DNA of 64,000 bases from Nocardia rhizosphaerihabitans (GTDB lineage Bacteria; Actinomycetota; Actinomycetes; Mycobacteriales; Mycobacteriaceae), in contig NZ_BMNE01000003.1 of the NCBI RefSeq assembly GCF_014646295.1, positions 62,001 to 126,000 on the forward strand, given 5' to 3'. A model generated the notes under the pieces. It saw nothing but the letters and a program-made list of their open reading frames with translations, ran no database searches and was not told the DNA's origin. Position numbers and translations under genes: made by a program. Shown in pieces: positions 43,744-53,214 of this stretch (position 1 is the first letter of the stretch; each line of letters begins with the position of its first letter).

Positions 43744-44667
43744 ATGAGTGGACCCGCAGGTACCGACCTGGGAAAAGCGGTCGACGATTTCTCCGCGCAG
43801 AAGGGACGGCTGTTCGGCATCGCCTACCGAATGCTCGGCACCGTTGCCGACGCCGAGGACATCGTCCAGGACGTCTGGGTGAAGTGGCAGTCCTACGCCG
43901 ACCGCGATTCCGTGCGTGATGTGGAGGCGTTCCTCGTCACCATGACCACCCGGCAGGCGATCAATGCCACGCAGACAGCGCGGGTCCGCCGGGAGACCTA
44001 TATCGGTCCGTGGCTGCCCGAGCCTGTGGACACCAGTGCTGATCCCTCGCTCGGCGCGGAGCGCGCCGCGGCATTGGAGACCGCGGTCCTGGTTGTCCTG
44101 GAGAAGATGACGCCGACCGAGCGGGCGGCGTTCGTCCTGCGGGAAGCTTTCGACTACCCCTACGGCCGGATCGCCGAAGTGCTCGAAATCAAGGAACCAG
44201 CCGCCCGGAAGCTGGTGAGCCGGGCACGCCAGGCCATCGAGTCCGACCGGCGGGTATCAGTCGACACCGTGCATCAGCGACGTCTGCTCGCTGCCTTCTT
44301 GAATGCCGCGCGCGCCGGTGAATTCGATGAACTCGAGGCGCTTTTCGCCACCGATGTCGCCAGTTACTCCGACGGCGGCGGCGCGGTGCGCAATGCCTCG
44401 CGCATTCCGGTATTCGGACGGACGCGCGTGGCGAAGTACGTGGCCGCGTTCGCCTCACACTTCTGGACGGGGGTCGCCATCGACTGGGTCGACGCCAACG
44501 GTCGCGCGTCGGTGGTGATCAGCTGCGACGGAGCCCCCATCGCCTGGCTCGGGGTCGGTGCGGCCGACGACGAGACGATCGACCGGCTCTACTGGGTGTT
44601 CAACCCCGCGAAGCTCGGTCATATCGCCCATGTCGTCGCTGTTGCGGGGGAGTCCGCCGCGCCGTGA
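43744..44667 (+). CDS. sigJ: ECF41 (SigJ-type) RNA polymerase sigma factor
   Basis: 307 residues. Sigma-2 (GRLFGIAYRMLGTVADAEDI then VQDVWVKW), sigma-4 (TPTERAAFVLREAFDYPYGR then IAEVLEIKEPAARKLVSRAR) and a fused C-terminal SnoaL-like domain carrying the ECF41 hallmarks DGGGAVRNASR and FNPAKL. In this group the fused domain replaces an anti-sigma factor. ATG 43744 fits the domain start; the ribosome binding site is weak and a start up to 40 codons earlier is possible. Two matching TGTCACA-N16-TGTC promoters lie 3-4 kb upstream. Confidence 0.9.
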   Translation: MSGPAGTDLGKAVDDFSAQKGRLFGIAYRMLGTVADAEDIVQDVWVKWQSYADRDSVRDVEAFLVTMTTRQAINATQTARVRRETYIGPWLPEPVDTSADPSLGAERAAALETAVLVVLEKMTPTERAAFVLREAFDYPYGRIAEVLEIKEPAARKLVSRARQAIESDRRVSVDTVHQRRLLAAFLNAARAGEFDELEALFATDVASYSDGGGAVRNASRIPVFGRTRVAKYVAAFASHFWTGVAIDWVDANGRASVVISCDGAPIAWLGVGAADDETIDRLYWVFNPAKLGHIAHVVAVAGESAAP

Positions 44668-44951
44668 AACATCATCGGCCCATGGTTCAGCGCCTGCGTC
44701 GACCACGAATGGTGATCGTCGAGAAAACCACGGTCAGCGCGACCGTCTACGTCAGCGCCTGGACGGGTATCGGCGGTGGCGGACGCTCGTCAGCGTGGGG
44801 GTCAGGGGTTCGATTCGCCCCCGCCGCCGGTGCGTGGTTCGCGGCGCTGGCCGCCACTGATCGATCCGTCGCTCCCTGTTCATGATCAGGGTCTGCCACA
44901 CAACCAGGATGTCTCCGGCGGCATCATCGACAACCCCGGCGCGAGTGTGCT

Positions 44952-45143
44952 TCAGTCGAACAGGCGCAGAGCCTCCACCGGGCAGCTGTCGACCGCCAGC
45001 CGCACGTCGTCGAGTTCGTCTTCTGCTACCTGGTCCGTCAGCACCGTCACGTTGCCTTCGTCGTCCACCCGAAAGATGTCGGGTAGCAATGCTTCGCACA
45101 TGCCGTGGCCCTCGCAACGGGTGCGGTCGGCGGCGATCTTCAT
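44952..45143 (-). CDS. 3Fe-4S ferredoxin
   Basis: 63 residues, single-cluster ferredoxin: Cys10, Cys16 (in RCEGHGMC) and Cys54 (in DSCPVEAL), the CxxHxxC...CP pattern of actinobacterial P450 redox partners. Its ATG overlaps the P450 stop (ATGA), so it is co-translated and surely the electron donor of that P450. Confidence 0.93.
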   Translation of the reverse strand: MKIAADRTRCEGHGMCEALLPDIFRVDDEGNVTVLTDQVAEDELDDVRLAVDSCPVEALRLFD

Positions 45144-46567
45144 GCGGACACCGAGGCGCCGAGGTGTTCGAGTCGGATGGGTAGGCCATCGAGGGGGACA
45201 GGGCCGGTTGCCCAGCCCATCGGCGGCGTGTAGTCGGCGGGCACGGTCCAGCGGTAGTGCAACAGCATGCGGTGCATGATCGCCTTGACTGTCATACCGC
45301 CGAAATAGAGTCCGATGCATTTGTGTGCGCCACCACCGAAAGGGGCCCAGGTATAGCGGTGAGCCTTGTCCTCGTGCCGTTCGGCCGTGAACCGTTCGGG
45401 ATCGAACACGTCGGGGTCGTTCCACCAGCGGGCCTGACGCATGGCCGAGTACGACCCGATCATCACCAAGGTGCCGGCGGGTACGAACTGCCCCTGAATC
45501 GCGGTATCCCGCACGGTTTCGCGGATCTGCTGCCCGACAGGGGAGTACATCCGCAGAATCTCTTTGAAGACCAGATCCATGGTCGGCAGCCGGTCCAGAT
45601 CGGCATAGTCGAGTGACTCCTTGCCCAACGCCTGCGATTCGGCGCGCAGCCGGTCCTGCCATTCGGGATGCAATCCGAGCTGATACCCCATCATCGACAC
45701 CGCGATCGTGCTGGTGTCGTGCGCGCCGAGCAGGACGAAGATCAGATGGTCGACGATATCCTGGTCGGTGAATGTATGGCCCTCCTCGGATGCGGTGCGG
45801 CACAACACGCTGAACAGATCCTCGCCATTTCCCGCGCGTTTGGCAGGCAGCTCGCGGCGACAGTGATCTTCCAGCACTGCGCGCCCGCGCAGTCCGCGTG
45901 CCCACAGACCGCCGGGCAGATTCGTGCGCACCAGCGCCTGGCCGCCACGCACCGCATCGATGAACGCCCGCTCCAGCCGGGCGGCCTCCGAGCCGAGATT
46001 CGCCCCCATGAACACTTCCGAGGACAAGCCGAGCAGCAGGCGTTTGGCCGCCGGATAGAGCTGGAAATCGCGATTCGGTGTCCAGTCGCGCATACCGCGC
46101 TCGATGGCCGGGCTGGTGATATCGAGATAGCCGACCAACCGCGGCCGGGTGAAGGCCTGCTGCAAAATCCGACGGTGGTAGCGGTGTTCCTCGAAGTCGC
46201 GCAGCAGGATGCCGCCGTGGAAGAACGGGCCGATGAAGAAGGTGTAGCCGCGCTGCGCGGAATACACCTTGTCGCGGTCGGCGAGTACCTCTTCGGTGGC
46301 CTCCGGTCCGGCGACCATGACAACGCGTCGCCCGACAAGTCCGGCCCAGTGCACCGGCCCATACTTGTCGAAACGGCGGCGGGCGAAATCGAGACTGTCG
46401 CTCATCGCGGGTATTGCGTGCCCGATGAGCGGGACACCGTAATCGCCCATGATCGGACGTAATCCGCTGCCGGGCAGCGGGTCTGCCAGCGCGCGGGTCT
46501 GCGAAGGATATCGCTCGGCAATAGCGGATACGGCGGATTTGGCCCGTCGGCCCAGGGTCGACATCAT
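45140..46567 (-). CDS. cytochrome P450
   Basis: 475 residues. I-helix oxygen-activation motif LLGAHDTST, ExxR in FKEILRMYSP, PERF-type region FDPERFTAERHEDKAH and the haem-ligand loop FGGGAHKCIGLYFGG. It is soluble, with no N-terminal anchor. Substrate unknown. It is transcribed with the ferredoxin and diverges from a TetR gene across a 109-base gap that holds a 28-base palindrome. GAGAGGA precedes the first of two ATGs. Confidence 0.93.
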   Translation of the reverse strand: MMSTLGRRAKSAVSAIAERYPSQTRALADPLPGSGLRPIMGDYGVPLIGHAIPAMSDSLDFARRRFDKYGPVHWAGLVGRRVVMVAGPEATEEVLADRDKVYSAQRGYTFFIGPFFHGGILLRDFEEHRYHRRILQQAFTRPRLVGYLDITSPAIERGMRDWTPNRDFQLYPAAKRLLLGLSSEVFMGANLGSEAARLERAFIDAVRGGQALVRTNLPGGLWARGLRGRAVLEDHCRRELPAKRAGNGEDLFSVLCRTASEEGHTFTDQDIVDHLIFVLLGAHDTSTIAVSMMGYQLGLHPEWQDRLRAESQALGKESLDYADLDRLPTMDLVFKEILRMYSPVGQQIRETVRDTAIQGQFVPAGTLVMIGSYSAMRQARWWNDPDVFDPERFTAERHEDKAHRYTWAPFGGGAHKCIGLYFGGMTVKAIMHRMLLHYRWTVPADYTPPMGWATGPVPLDGLPIRLEHLGASVSA

Positions 46568-46619
46568 CTTCGTTGTCCTCTCGCACCGTTGCGATGTGGT
46601 GTGACTTGGAGCATACAGG

Positions 46620-46647
46620 AATCAGTCGTTTCCGTAAACGATTGATT
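46620..46647. promoter_or_regulatory. palindromic TetR operator between P450 and TetR genes
   Basis: AATCAGTCGTTT-CCGT-AAACGATTGATT: 12-base arms with one mismatch around a 4-base centre. It is placed midway between the divergent starts, as expected for autoregulation and P450 repression by the adjacent TetR. Confidence 0.8.
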
Positions 46648-46676
46648 CCCGTTTCTGATGCGGCATACTGAGGGTT

Positions 46677-47327
46677 GTGACACGGGCAGCGACCGGCATC
46701 TATCGCGGCACCTCGGCCGAACAGCGACGCGACGAACGCCGCCGGCGGTTGATGGACGCTGCCCTCGACATCATCGGCACCCAGGGCTGGGCTGCGACCA
46801 CCGTGCGCGGAGTCTGCGAACAGGCCAAGGTCGGTCCGCGGTTCTTCTACGAGAGCTTCGACGACCTCGACGCACTCGCCGCCGCCGTACACGACGAGAT
46901 CATCGAAACCGCGATCCGCAGCTCATTGGACGCACTCGCCGCCGCACCGGATGACATCGCAGCCAAAACGCGGGCAGCCGTCACCGCCATCCTCAATTCC
47001 GTCGTCGACGATCCTCGCCGCGCCCGAATCGCTTTCGCCGAGGCGCACGGCAGCGAAATCCTGATGCGCCGCCGCGCCGCCGCCATGCGCACTATCGCCG
47101 ACGTCGTCGCCGAACAGGAACGCGCACTGTTCGACCCGCCGGCCGGCAGTGAAACCCTGGTCCGTGCGGTCTCTCTGATGATCACCGGCGGCGCCGCCGA
47201 ATTGGTCCTGGCCTGGCTCGACGGCGGTATGGACATCAGCCGCGACGAACTGATCAACCTGTGCGTCGAATTCGTGCTGACCTTTGCCGACAACCTGACC
47301 ACGATGGCCGCCCGATTGGCGCATTGA
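46677..47327 (+). CDS. TetR family regulator of the P450/ferredoxin pair
   Basis: 216 residues. Helix-turn-helix LMDAALDIIGTQGWAATTVR then GVCEQAKVGPRFFYESFDDL; the C-terminal ligand domain is rich in alanine. GTG 46677 has AGGG very close, so translation may be weak or leaderless. Divergent orientation and the palindrome at 46620 make it the likely repressor of the P450 operon. Confidence 0.9.
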   Translation: MTRAATGIYRGTSAEQRRDERRRRLMDAALDIIGTQGWAATTVRGVCEQAKVGPRFFYESFDDLDALAAAVHDEIIETAIRSSLDALAAAPDDIAAKTRAAVTAILNSVVDDPRRARIAFAEAHGSEILMRRRAAAMRTIADVVAEQERALFDPPAGSETLVRAVSLMITGGAAELVLAWLDGGMDISRDELINLCVEFVLTFADNLTTMAARLAH

Positions 47328-47339
47328 ATGCGCGCACTG

Positions 47340-48110
47340 GACGGTGGAACCTTCGGCTGCCAGGACATGTCCCAACAACCGCCTGGGAGTTGAGCGAATG
47401 TTGTTCCGCTTGCGAACCGGGATGCCGTGGCGGGACCTGCCCGAGGTGTTCGGCCCGTGGCAGACAGTATGGAAACGGCACCGCCGCTATGCCGCCGACG
47501 GCACCTGGGATCGGGTGCTGGTCGCGTTGACCGCGGTCGCGGACGCGACCGGGAACTCGGTTGGGTGGTTGCGGTCGATTCGACGATCGTGCGGGTGCAT
47601 CAACACGGCGCCAACATCGGTCGTGGTGGTGGCGCGGTTTCCGGCCCGGATGGTGAGCCATGCGCCGGCTGATCACGGGATCGGCCGGTCTCGGGGCGGG
47701 CGGACTACCAAAGCTCATCTGGCCACCGGCGGCAACGGCCGGGGTTTGGCGGTGTTGATCACCCGCGGGCCAGGCCGCAGATTGCCCGATGATATCCGCG
47801 GTACTCGACTCGATCGTGGTCCCGAAGCTGGTCGGTGGTCCGGCGCGACGCACCCCTGATCGGGTTTTGGCCGATAAGGCGTATTCCTCGGCGGCGAACC
47901 GAAAACTGCTGCGGAGCAAGCGAATCGTGGTGGTAATTCCGCAACGGTCTGATCAGGTCGCCAACCGGAAACGACGCGGACGTGACGGTGGACGCCCGCC
48001 CGGGTTCGACTCCGATGCCTACCAGGGTCGCAATGTGGTCGAGCGGGCGTTCGATAAGGCCAGGCCTGGCCTGTTCTCCGACGCGCCAGGAGCGCAGATC
48101 GGCGCCGCTG
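47340..48110 (+). mobile_element. IS5/IS427-type transposase remnant
   Basis: DDE transposase read across at least three frames: LFRLRTGMPWRDLPEVFGPW then QTVWKRHRRYAADGTW; VVAVDSTIVRVHQHGANIGR; GGRTTKAHLATGGNGRGLAV; ARRTPDRVLADKAYSSAANR; and IPQRSDQVANRKRRGRDGGR then ERAFDKARPGL. The first Asp (AVDSTIV), second Asp (LADKAYSS) and final Glu (NVVERAF) are all present but not in one frame. The N-terminus is short and no clear terminal repeats remain, so it is inactive. Confidence 0.88.
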
Positions 48111-48527
48111 CGGACGCCACACGATCCCAAGCATCGGCGATTGCATTCACGTCGAATCCGGCTCCGGTCCAACGTCGGTGACCCCGCACTGGATTGGGGT
48201 GCTGAGCGGTGCGCTGCACCGAACATAGGTCTCTGACAGCCGCGGTGCACGCCGGACGGCCGAGATGACAGCGGTGGGTCGGTGCGGTCCTCGTCGTTTC
48301 CCGTGCGAGCTCACAGCCTGCGCCGACCCATCGACCTGCCGGTAGCGAGCCCTCGGCAACACCCGGACCGGGCGAGGCGGGCTCGTAGGCGACGAAGTGG
48401 GCCAGTCGTAACGGTTGGTGGCTGGTTGCGGGTTTCGGGGTCTCGAGGGGCCTACTGTCTGGTTCAACAGTGGGTTGGCCCGAACCGGTTGCCACCGGTT
48501 CACGACGAGCGAGGTGGTGGGACTGCC
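48111..48527. other. 417-base gap upstream of the exporter
   Basis: No gene is recognised. It ends with a perfect inverted repeat at 48482-48501 and the GAGGTGG ribosome binding site at 48511. Confidence 0.4.
48482..48501. promoter_or_regulatory. inverted repeat, possible operator of the MFS exporter
   Basis: GAACCGGT-TGCC-ACCGGTTC, perfect 8-base arms, 27 bases before the exporter start. No regulator gene is adjacent; it could also be a hairpin in the 5' leader. Confidence 0.5.
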
Positions 48528-50129
48528 ATGGTCGACGGGGCGGTTTCCGGGGGTGCTGATCAGTGGTCGGGTAGCGGACGGCTGCTGGCGGTCCTGCTGG
48601 CGATGGCGATGTTCGTCCTCGTCGTGGACACCTCGCTGATGAACGTGTCGATCTCGGCGGTGGTGCGCGACCTCGACACCACCGTCAGCGGTGTGCAGTC
48701 CGCGATCGCGCTCGAGGCGTTGGTGTCGGCGGCCTTCATCCTGATCGGCAGCAAAGTCGGGGATCTGATCGGCCGCAGACGCGCCTACGTGCTGGGCCTG
48801 CTCGGCTACGCGACCGGGGCGGCCGCGATGACGTTCGCGCAGAGTCTGACCACGGTGATCGTCCTGTGGGCCGTGGTCGGTGGCATCGGTGCGTCTCTGC
48901 TGTTGCCCGCCATGCAGTCACTGGTGCACGGCAACTTCCACGGGGCCGCGCAGAAGAAGGTGTACGCACTCGTCGGCGCGGCGGCCGCGATCGCCGCCGC
49001 TGTGGGACCACTGCTGGGCGGCTTCGTCACGACCTACCTGTCGTGGCGCGTCGGGTTCGCGCTCGAGGTGGTGATCATCGCCGTCGTCCTGTCGGGTATC
49101 GGGCTGGTTCGCGACGTGCCCTACACGGGGGCGCGAGGAGTGGATGTGGTCGGTGCCGCGCTGTCGGTCGTGGGCATGGGTGGCATTGTGCTGGGGATCC
49201 TGGTGTGGCAGGAAGGTGGCGAGGCCGTCGCGGCCTTGCTGGTGGTCGGTGCGGCGGCGTTGATCGGGCTCGCGTACTGGCTGATTCGCCGGAAGCGGCG
49301 GGGCGAACCCGCTCTGATGGATCCGGACCTGTTCCGGTCCAGGGTGTTCCGGCTCGGGGTCACCGGGCAGATGCTCCAGCAGATCGCTTTGGGTGGCACG
49401 ATGATCGCTCTGCCGATCTACCTGCAGATGGTGCTCGAGTACAACGCGATGCAGGCGGGCCTGTCGCTGGCTCCGTTGTCGCTGAGCATGTTCGCCGTGG
49501 CGCTGCTCGCGGGGAAGTGGGCAGGGGCTCGGCGTTCGGCGACGATCATCCGGTGGGGTTTCGTCCTGGTCACCGTCGGCATCGCGGTGCTCGTCCCGCT
49601 GGTGCCCCGCGCCGAGTTCGGGTGGGCGTTGCTGGCGCCGCTCGTCGTCGCCGGCGCGGGTTTGGGTCTGCTCGTCTCGCAGTTGAACAACTACACCCTC
49701 GCGCCGATCTCGGAGGAACGAGTCAGCGAAGCCTCGGGCACCAACTCCGCCGCCGGGTCGTTCGGGCTCTCGTTCGGTCTGGCGTTCGCCGGCGCGGTCA
49801 TGCTGGCCACGCTATCGCTCACTTTCACCGCGATGGCGAAGTCGAGCGAGGTGCTCCCACCCGCAGAGCAGGAGCACGTCGCCCAGGTCCTCGAGGACGA
49901 CGCGCAGGTCATGAGCAACACCGAACTCGAGTCCCTGCTCGCTGGTCAGCCCCCGGCGATCCGCGAGGAGATCGTCCGGATCAACACCGACGCACGGCCA
50001 CTCGCGCTGCAGGCGGCGCTGCTCGTGCCGATCCTCGCCGCACTGCTCGGGCTGCTCAATTCGTTCCGGATGGTGCGCGAACCCGACGCACCGCCCGCAG
50101 CACCGGGCACCACGCCCGGGCTGCTCTGA
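48528..50129 (+). CDS. MFS drug exporter, DHA2 family (14 TM)
   Basis: 533 residues with about 14 hydrophobic segments. Family motifs are VVDTSLMNVSISAVVRDL (motif D region), the GDLIGRRR loop between helices 2 and 3 (motif A) and GASLLLPAMQSL. Proton-driven export of hydrophobic compounds is the usual role. A hydrophilic stretch before the last helix (SSEVLPPAEQEHVAQVLEDD) is typical of actinobacterial DHA2 proteins. ATG 48528 with GAGGTGG 10 bases upstream. Confidence 0.9.
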   Translation: MVDGAVSGGADQWSGSGRLLAVLLAMAMFVLVVDTSLMNVSISAVVRDLDTTVSGVQSAIALEALVSAAFILIGSKVGDLIGRRRAYVLGLLGYATGAAAMTFAQSLTTVIVLWAVVGGIGASLLLPAMQSLVHGNFHGAAQKKVYALVGAAAAIAAAVGPLLGGFVTTYLSWRVGFALEVVIIAVVLSGIGLVRDVPYTGARGVDVVGAALSVVGMGGIVLGILVWQEGGEAVAALLVVGAAALIGLAYWLIRRKRRGEPALMDPDLFRSRVFRLGVTGQMLQQIALGGTMIALPIYLQMVLEYNAMQAGLSLAPLSLSMFAVALLAGKWAGARRSATIIRWGFVLVTVGIAVLVPLVPRAEFGWALLAPLVVAGAGLGLLVSQLNNYTLAPISEERVSEASGTNSAAGSFGLSFGLAFAGAVMLATLSLTFTAMAKSSEVLPPAEQEHVAQVLEDDAQVMSNTELESLLAGQPPAIREEIVRINTDARPLALQAALLVPILAALLGLLNSFRMVREPDAPPAAPGTTPGLL

Positions 50130-50457
50130 CCTCCCTTGCCGTGACACAGGCCGGTATTGCCGTGTGCCACACAGGCAGGCCCGCGCGGTGTGGCAGCGGT
50201 GGCGAAAGCGACGCGACGTACCCGGCACGTTCTGGCGCGGTGACCTGACATCCCCTCTCCGTACCGTTGCCGGAAGCGTCGGCCGAATTCGGTTGCCCAG
50301 GGCACTCTGACGCCGACCGGATCGCTCAGCTCGATGCCGAGATTGCCTCAGTGCGAGCGTGTTTCAGCGTTAGAACGGCGTCGACGGCCGACCGCCGCCT
50401 GGGCTGGACTGATACCGTGGCGAAAAATCGGTTCAGTGGCCGACATTCGGGGCGTCC

Positions 50458-50811
50458 ATGACTGCAACACGTCCACCCCTCACCGTGCGCGGGGCGGCGG
50501 TGGTGTTCGGGGTCATCGCGATTCGAGTGTGGTCGGGTAACCCGGACGGTCGGATGGCCGCGGCCGGGACTGCCGGGTTCATCGGAGCCAACGGCATTGC
50601 CGCGATGTTCGATCCGTCATCGCTCGGTGTCGGTATCGCGGTGGTGATCCTCGCCGCGGCGATTCGGACGAGTTCTGGCCGGCCTGAACTCGGAGTCGAC
50701 CGGGTCAGGCGAGTTGCTCGGCGCCGGACTGCCTCGATTGCGGGTCGCGCAGGCATAGTCGCAGGTTGGTGCGCTCAGGTGAATTCGGCGCACCACGTGC
50801 GGAGCTGCTGA
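50458..50811 (+). CDS. possible small membrane protein
   Basis: 117 codons with two or three short hydrophobic stretches (TVRGAAVVFGVIAIRVW, GVGIAVVILAAAI) and an arginine-rich tail. The ribosome binding site is weak and no family is recognised; it could be a chance frame. It lies in an otherwise empty 860-base gap after the exporter. Confidence 0.3.
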   Translation: MTATRPPLTVRGAAVVFGVIAIRVWSGNPDGRMAAAGTAGFIGANGIAAMFDPSSLGVGIAVVILAAAIRTSSGRPELGVDRVRRVARRRTASIAGRAGIVAGWCAQVNSAHHVRSC

Positions 50812-50992
50812 ACGGTGATCTCCGAGGCTTGGTACCTCGACGGAGCCGAGCTGCTCGTCGGTAGGCGTGGTCCCGTTGAAGGCGGTATCGAGGAGCTGGC
50901 GGCGGCCCGTGGCCAGCGTCGCCTCAGCAGCGATCGATGATCAGGCCGCCGAGGCGGAGGCGGCGAGATCTTAGGATGGCGCGGGGCCCGCG

Positions 50993-51670
50993 ATGGTGGG
51001 CGCCGTCGAGATCGATGAGGAGCCGGTTGTGTCGGACACGTTTGTCATTGCCGCTCGAATTCCCATGGGGCGGGAGGCATTCGAGCGGTGGCTGGAGACA
51101 CCGGCGCCGGGGCCGGAGTCCATCGACAATCACGGCGCGATGTATGACCGGTGGTTCTGGGACGGGAAGGCGCCGGATTGGCGGCAGGCCGAGGAGGGGA
51201 TGACGCCTCGAGAGTATTTCGCCGACTGTTTCGGGGAGGACACCGGTGGGCTGACCTATGTACTGAGGTATCGGGCGGGAGCGCTCGAGGCGTATTTGAT
51301 GCACTTCGGGTTCTGTGAGGCGAACATCTATACCGCGCTGGTGATGCTCGCCGCGGCAGGGCGGTTGAGCTCTGAAATGGCGCCGAGCGCGGTGTTGTTC
51401 TGGGCAGAAACCAGCGGGGCGATGTTCGCGGCCGATTCGGACGGATGGCTGGCGACCCTGTTGGTCGGTGTCGACGGGGCGCGTTTCGCCGCCGATATCG
51501 ACCTCACGGCGGCGATCGCGCAGTTGCGGACGGCCGAGGCGAGCTATTTCGATCTACTCGTCCGGTTGGCCGAGGTGGAGGAATCGGTTGACGCCGACGG
51601 CGAGTCGAGTTTCGCCGCGATCGCCCGTGATCCACGGTATGTGGATGCTGCGGTCCTCGCCGAGAGCTGA
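50993..51670 (+). CDS. hypothetical protein
   Basis: 225 residues, acidic and tryptophan-rich, with no recognised domain. The segment YDRWFWDGKAPDWRQAEEGM and a long helical C-terminal half (AAIAQLRTAEASYFDLLVRL) look like a real soluble protein; acidity and compact size recall immunity-type or toxin-associated proteins, but nothing adjacent supports that. GTG 51030 (VSDTFVIAARIPMG) may be the real start. Confidence 0.55.
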   Translation: MVGAVEIDEEPVVSDTFVIAARIPMGREAFERWLETPAPGPESIDNHGAMYDRWFWDGKAPDWRQAEEGMTPREYFADCFGEDTGGLTYVLRYRAGALEAYLMHFGFCEANIYTALVMLAAAGRLSSEMAPSAVLFWAETSGAMFAADSDGWLATLLVGVDGARFAADIDLTAAIAQLRTAEASYFDLLVRLAEVEESVDADGESSFAAIARDPRYVDAAVLAES

Positions 51671-52018
51671 GCGGGGGAATGACTGGCTGGCGAACGCACT
51701 CTATTGCCGCGATGCGCGCGGTTCGAAGCGGTCACGGCGCTCACTCCCGAGGCCAACGGCCTGAGACCATCTTGGGCCTTTGGAGACGCGCTCATGCCGA
51801 TTTTCAGGATGGGCCACAGTCCAACCGTCCCCGGTTGGTTACCGGCGAGAGCTCGTCGAACTGCGTCGGCGTCACGAAAGGGGGTAGTAGTCTTCGCCGG
51901 AATCCAGCGGCACCTGTTGAGGTGACGACTGGCGGGACTGGTGCCATCGAGACCAGCAGCTACATGCCGCTAGAGTCAGCGGGAACCCTGCAATATCCGG
52001 TCCCCTGGAAGTTCCCCC
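51671..52018. other. 348-base gap, nothing recognised
   Basis: No convincing frame or structured element seen on either strand. Confidence 0.35.
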
Positions 52019-52459
52019 ATGCCTCGCCGATCACCGGGTGAGATCAGGTCACGGCTACCGCGACACAACGCACACCCCCGACCTGCAGCTATCTACCGGA
52101 CACCTCCTGTCATACAACGGCTCTCGCCCGCCGCGAATCGCCAGATCGCCGATTTCGAACGCTCCCACGGCCTGCACCCCGGTTCCGTCGCCCACGCCTT
52201 CCGACGATGGGCCGACACGGGTCGGCGTTCACGTCGAGACCTGGCACCCGACTACGGACATGACGACTCGAACCTACGCAGCGGCGATTACCACGTCAGG
52301 ACGCTGCTCGAGCGGGCCGCCGGTTCTCTCCGGCCCCGGGCCCAACGAGAACTGAGGAGAGAGCTCGGACCGCTCGACAATCGCGTCATCGCCCGGACGG
52401 TCAGCGACCCATTCGCCCCGCACGACCTCCCATGGTGGAAACGCCGGATCGAGATCTGA
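52019..52459 (+). CDS. hypothetical protein, arginine-rich
   Basis: 146 residues. The C-terminal half (HVRTLLERAAGSLRPRAQRE, then DNRVIARTVSDPFAPHDLPW and WKRR) has the feel of a conserved actinobacterial small protein; the N-terminal 50 residues look less coding. The start is uncertain, since no good ribosome binding site precedes the ATG. Function unknown. Confidence 0.5.
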   Translation: MPRRSPGEIRSRLPRHNAHPRPAAIYRTPPVIQRLSPAANRQIADFERSHGLHPGSVAHAFRRWADTGRRSRRDLAPDYGHDDSNLRSGDYHVRTLLERAAGSLRPRAQRELRRELGPLDNRVIARTVSDPFAPHDLPWWKRRIEI

Positions 52460-52754
52460 CAAACGTCCGCAACCGCCGATTTCAGTACATCTCTCCAAGG
52501 GCGGTGGCATTGACACGACCGATGTCACCGCCCGAAGCGGTTGCCAGAGAGGCGATTGCAGCCGCCGGATTCGGACTACAGGTCGCCTGGGTTTAACCAA
52601 TCGCATGCCCTGGTCTCCGCGGGCACGCTGTAGGTGCTATCGCATCCAAGCAGCCCGATACGAAGGGAGGAGAGGTCGATGCTTGAAATCGCCGATCTGC
52701 GATTCGCGACGGTCCTCTCGAACCGCCTGAACAAGATCGTCTGCGCCGAAATTG

Positions 52755-53185
52755 CGACCCGCGGTCGCTGTGAACTACGCAACCAGCGAACTGGTCGCCG
52801 ACCGTGCGGCGTCGGGCCGCAGCCGAGCCCAGAGCATCAACGGCGAGGCGCGCTTTCATCCTCGAGTCGATCGAGTAGCCCACGATCTCGGTCCGAGAAC
52901 ACGTCCTTCACCGCGCACAGATAGAGCTTCCCTTCACTCGTGTGATGTTCGGTAATGTCTGTGAGCCACAACCTATTTGGTGAACAAGCGGTGAACTTCC
53001 GCTCGACGAGGTCGTCATGGACCGGTGGACCTGAACGGCTGTACTCGGAGCCGCGTTTCCTACCGAAACTGCTCCACCATTTGTTGGTCGAACAGATCCG
53101 CCACGCGGTCCGCGACGCCATCGGCTGGCCCGCGCGGAACTCCTTGGGATACGGCTTGGGCACAGGACACATCCTTCCAGCAGTG
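52755..53185 (-). mobile_element. IS3-family transposase remnant
   Basis: Starts with the OrfA N-terminus ([10 protein letters not shown]) fused by deletion to the middle of Orf[35 protein letters not shown] then [10 protein letters not shown], and, after a frameshift near 52880, [18 protein letters not shown] and GCVVHSDRGSQFR. The DDE core Asp residues are partly present, but the C-terminal Glu region is missing. The element broke the DUF302 gene next to it. Confidence 0.88.
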
Positions 53186-53214
53186 CCTCCCGGCACCGCA
53201 GATCAGATGTCACC

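Noticed and set aside
44796..44828. tRNA/tmRNA-like T-arm (GGGGTTCGATTCGCCCC) downstream of the sigma gene
   Set aside because: The stem has a mismatch next to the loop and no other tRNA arms or acceptor can be drawn, so I do not call an RNA gene.
45144..46892. Long frame in register with the ferredoxin, extending across the P450 gene
   Set aside because: Only the last 63 codons are ferredoxin; the rest is an out-of-frame reading of the P450 gene. The real start is the ATG overlapping the P450 stop.
50263..50992. Possible small genes after the DHA2 exporter
   Set aside because: Apart from the weak ORF at 50458-50811 no frame has supporting signals.
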